64,000 nt of DNA. It comes from Chitinophaga chungangae (lineage in GTDB: Bacteria; Bacteroidota; Bacteroidia; Chitinophagales; Chitinophagaceae). The position numbers and the translations under genes are program-made. The stretch's first letter is position 1. Each line of letters opens with the position of its first letter. Location of the stretch: assembly GCF_017742215.1 (NCBI RefSeq), contig NZ_JAGHKP010000001.1, positions 682,001-746,000 of the forward strand, read 5' to 3'. Below are positions 61,806 to 64,000 of this stretch, one piece after another. The notes below the pieces were generated by a model. The model was not told the origin of the DNA, did no database searches, and saw only the letters and a program-made list of their open reading frames with translations.

Positions 61806-62606
61806 TTAGAGATAACCTGCCATTTCTTTTTGCAACTGCAACGCGGCGGCATGCGCATCGTCGGCAAACCGCTCGTCGTTGCCCGCATAAATTACCGCGC
61901 GGCTGGCGTTCACCAGCAGGCCTACATCCTGGTTCATCCCTTTTTCGGAGATGTCGTTCAGGCTTCCGCCCTGCGCGCCCACGCCGGGAACGAGGAAAAA
62001 ATGGTCCGGCACCACCTTGCGGATATCTGCCACGGCGCTGGCCTGCGTGGCGCCTACCACGAACATCATATTATCAGGCGAGCCCCATGAGGCGCATGTT
62101 CTCATCACGTTTTCATACAATTTTTCCTTTCCCAGCGTCTGCTTCTGGAAATCGGCGCTGCCCGCGTTGGAGGTAAGCCCCAGTACGATCGCCCATTTTT
62201 CCGGGAAGGCGAGGAAAGGCTCCACGCTGTCGCGGCCCATGTAAGGCGCCACGGTCACGGAATCGAAGCCGTAGGTTTCGTAGAAGGTTTTGGCGTAATA
62301 AGTGGAAGTATTGCCGATATCGCCGCGTTTGGCGTCGGCGATGGTGAATATGTCTTTCGGGATGTATTCCACGGTGCGCTGCAGGCTTTCCCAGCCGCGG
62401 ATGCCCTGGCATTCATAAAAGGCCGTGTTGATCTTGTAAGCAACGCAAAGGTCTTTTGTAGCGTCGATGATGGCCTTGTTGAAGGCGAACATCGGGTCGG
62501 GGTGGGATAGCAGGTGTTTGGGGATCTTGTGAATGTCCGTATCGAGACCGACACATAAATAAGACTTCCTGTCCCTGATGAGCTGCACCAATTCCTGTCT
62601 GTTCAT
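61806..62606 (-). CDS. pyrF: Orotidine 5'-phosphate decarboxylase
   Basis: PyrF converts OMP to UMP, the last step of pyrimidine synthesis. 266 residues, the longer type-2 bacterial form. It starts RKSYLCVGLDTD (13-24) and has the catalytic Asp/Lys motif ADAKRGDIGNT (Lys93), APYMGRDSVEPFL, and the phosphate-binding VPGVGAQGG. It is monocistronic, with its own terminator. Confidence 0.96.
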   Translation of the reverse strand: MNRQELVQLIRDRKSYLCVGLDTDIHKIPKHLLSHPDPMFAFNKAIIDATKDLCVAYKINTAFYECQGIRGWESLQRTVEYIPKDIFTIADAKRGDIGNTSTYYAKTFYETYGFDSVTVAPYMGRDSVEPFLAFPEKWAIVLGLTSNAGSADFQKQTLGKEKLYENVMRTCASWGSPDNMMFVVGATQASAVADIRKVVPDHFFLVPGVGAQGGSLNDISEKGMNQDVGLLVNASRAVIYAGNDERFADDAHAAALQLQKEMAGYL

Positions 62607-62721
62607 AGTGTAATTTGCAATTAGCAGCGAATTTCAGGCATTTTTGCCAAATCCCCATTTTGATTTTCCGATTTAAGTGCTTATTTTTTGCTGTGCCACG
62701 GTATGTAAAAACTAGATTCCC

Positions 62722-63582
62722 ATGAAATTATCCGCGTTGTTCAGCCTGTTATTCGCCCTCGTATGGCCTTTTTTGCAATCGAATGCGCAAACGCTGCCGC
62801 AGATCGGCGTAGCCACTTCTTTCGACAACGACAGCCTGCTCAGCAGCGCCGGTTACGTGTATATCGAAGAATCAGCCCGTAAACTGCTTGCCCCCGGTGT
62901 GCCCGATTCCACCTACCGCCACCAGCTGGCCCGCCTCAAAGCCATGAAGCTCGAAGTACGCTCCTGCAACCTTTTCCTGCCCGGCACCATCCGCCTCATC
63001 GGCCCCGGCGCCACGCCCGAAAAAGAAATTCTCGGGTATGTGGACACCCTCATGTCTCACGCCCGTGAAGCCGGCATCAAGATCATCGTGTTCGGCAGCG
63101 CCGGCTCCCGCAAACTGCTCGACGGCATGGACCGGCAAACTTCCGTCAAAGAACTGGTCGCCATTTCCCGCAAAATGGCACAGGTGGCCGCTAAATACGA
63201 CCGGATCATCGCCATTGAAAACCTGAACAGCACGGAAGATAATTTCCTTACCACCCTCGAAATGGTCACCAGCCTGGTGAAAGCCGTGGACCATCCGAAT
63301 TTCAGGATCACGGCAGACATCTATCATATGAAAAAAGAATCGGAAGATCCGGAACATATCGTGAAAGCCGCGCCCTGGCTGGTGCATTGCCACATCGCCG
63401 AAAAAGAAGGCCGCCGCGCGCCGGGCACGCTGCCGGAAGATTTCAGGCCTTATTTCGCCGCGCTGAAAAAAGCCGGCTACAAAGGCCGCATCACCATCGA
63501 ATGCAGGTGGGAAAACATGAAGGAAGAATGCAGGCCCGCATTGGTATTCATGCAGCAGCAGCTCAAAGAAGCCTATCAATAA
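62722..63582 (+). CDS. Secreted sugar phosphate isomerase/epimerase-like TIM barrel
   Basis: 286 residues with a signal peptide (1-22, ending SNAQ). The xylose-isomerase-like (AP endonuclease family 2) barrel keeps metal-site candidates Glu166 in IAIENLNS, Asp199 in ITADIYHM, His222/His224 in LVHCHIAEKEGRR and Glu260 in ITIECRW. The combination of this fold with export is common in Bacteroidota clusters that process keto-sugars in the periplasm; the precise reaction is not known from sequence. An oxidoreductase gene follows 41 bp downstream on the same strand. Confidence 0.88.
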   Translation: MKLSALFSLLFALVWPFLQSNAQTLPQIGVATSFDNDSLLSSAGYVYIEESARKLLAPGVPDSTYRHQLARLKAMKLEVRSCNLFLPGTIRLIGPGATPEKEILGYVDTLMSHAREAGIKIIVFGSAGSRKLLDGMDRQTSVKELVAISRKMAQVAAKYDRIIAIENLNSTEDNFLTTLEMVTSLVKAVDHPNFRITADIYHMKKESEDPEHIVKAAPWLVHCHIAEKEGRRAPGTLPEDFRPYFAALKKAGYKGRITIECRWENMKEECRPALVFMQQQLKEAYQ

Positions 63583-63623
63583 CACAGCATAGCACAATCA
63601 CTACAACAAAAAAATGATCCGAT

Positions 63624-64000
63624 ATGACCGAAGTTAAAAAGGACCGCCGCGAATTCCTGAAACTGTCCCTGATGGGCGGCGCGGGCGTTGCACTCAGCGC
63701 AATGGGGATGCCGGCCAGCAGCTACGCCCGCATCATGGGCGCCAACGACCGGGTAAACGTAGGCGTGGTGGGTTTTTCAGACCGTTTCAGACAGGCGCTT
63801 ATGCCCTGTTTTATGGGGAACCGCAAAGATTTGAACTTTGATATCGTGGCCGTGTCCGACATCTGGAACAGGCGCCGCGAAGAAGGGAAAGCCATTCTTG
63901 AAAAACAACTGGGGCACGGCATACAGACCTGCGTGAACAACGACGAACTGTACAAGATCAAAGACCTCGACGCGGTGATGATCGCCACGGCAGACTTCCA
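63624..64000 (+). CDS. Tat-exported Gfo/Idh/MocA-family oxidoreductase, 3' truncated by window
   Basis: The ATG at 63624 opens a frame with no stop before the window end (125 codons seen). A twin-arginine signal is clear (DRREFLKLSL, then a hydrophobic stretch to about residue 30). After RIMGANDRVNVGVVGFSDRF the Rossmann start GVVGFSD and VAVSDIWNRR are typical of Gfo/Idh/MocA dehydrogenases that carry NAD(P) into the periplasm through Tat. It would oxidise a sugar or cyclitol. It is probably in an operon with the preceding isomerase-like gene. Confidence 0.88.
   Translation, partial: MTEVKKDRREFLKLSLMGGAGVALSAMGMPASSYARIMGANDRVNVGVVGFSDRFRQALMPCFMGNRKDLNFDIVAVSDIWNRRREEGKAILEKQLGHGIQTCVNNDELYKIKDLDAVMIATADF

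Noticed and set aside
63624..64000. Minus-strand 88-codon open frame at 63722-63988
   Set aside because: It is antisense to the clear Tat-signal oxidoreductase and has no supporting motif.

Overview
The window reads as a chromosomal segment of an aerobic member of the Bacteroidota, most likely a Chitinophaga-like member of the Chitinophagaceae. Supporting signs are two SusC/SusD carbohydrate-uptake loci, a FecR/ECF-sigma pair next to a SusC with an N-terminal STN domain, many Sec or lipoprotein signals, oxygen-dependent HemF, and promoters with the Bacteroidota pattern TTTG-N19/20-TAnnTTTG (seen complete in front of two tRNA genes and one small gene). The genus is inferred, not proven.

Layout. 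1-2679: a small unknown gene and two tandem paralogues of secreted fibre-like proteins with near-identical N-termini and unrelated C-termini. 2689-2815 (minus): a well-conserved TPP riboswitch followed directly by an intrinsic terminator, but with no thiamine gene behind it. 2829-5213: a DUF4142 lipoprotein, an unknown exported protein and a secreted alpha/beta hydrolase. 5337-13857: a nearly complete haem pathway, with hemA-hemC-hemD-hemE-hemF-hemB-hemL as one tightly packed minus-strand operon and hemH divergent. 13982-16999: three-gene proton-translocating transhydrogenase. 17033-31841: mostly housekeeping genes (rRNA m5C methyltransferase, LysM/RlpA-like protein, NamZ-like muramidase and fmt, FKBP, pepT, ExbB/ExbD, prmC, ribD, YigZ), a tRNA-Gly(GCC), a small membrane protein, a glycosyltransferase and an orphan sensor kinase. 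A tRNA-Leu(GAG) lies at 31894-31977.

32460-53284 is accessory carbohydrate-use DNA. The first locus (plus strand) is ECF sigma factor, FecR, STN-SusC, SusD and a Tat/lipoprotein of the polysaccharide pyruvyl transferase fold; it has no glycoside hydrolase. The second locus (minus strand) is SusC, SusD, a sialate-O-acetylesterase-type SGNH esterase, an unusual GH2 fused to a GATase-like domain, and a 994-residue multidomain glycosidase with two F5/8C modules. A divergent LacI regulator follows. The two loci converge at paired terminators near 40.6 kb, so one supplies signalling and binding while the other supplies deacetylation and glycan cleavage; whether they share a substrate is unknown.

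53292-61754: a zinc peptidase-like protein, a truncated gene running into a 30/34-bp tandem repeat, a DUF2130 nuclease-fold protein, a HAD hydrolase, a DUF4136 lipoprotein with an outer-membrane barrel protein, ApbE, a glutaryl-CoA-dehydrogenase-type enzyme and a YciI-like protein. 61806-64000: pyrF, then a secreted sugar isomerase/epimerase and the start of a Tat-exported Gfo/Idh/MocA oxidoreductase, which looks like the beginning of a periplasmic sugar-oxidation cluster cut by the window edge.

Most interesting: the orphan TPP riboswitch; the GH2-GATase and F5/8C glycosidase pair with no obvious characterised equivalents; the exported pyruvyl-transferase-fold protein; and the truncated gene with minisatellite.
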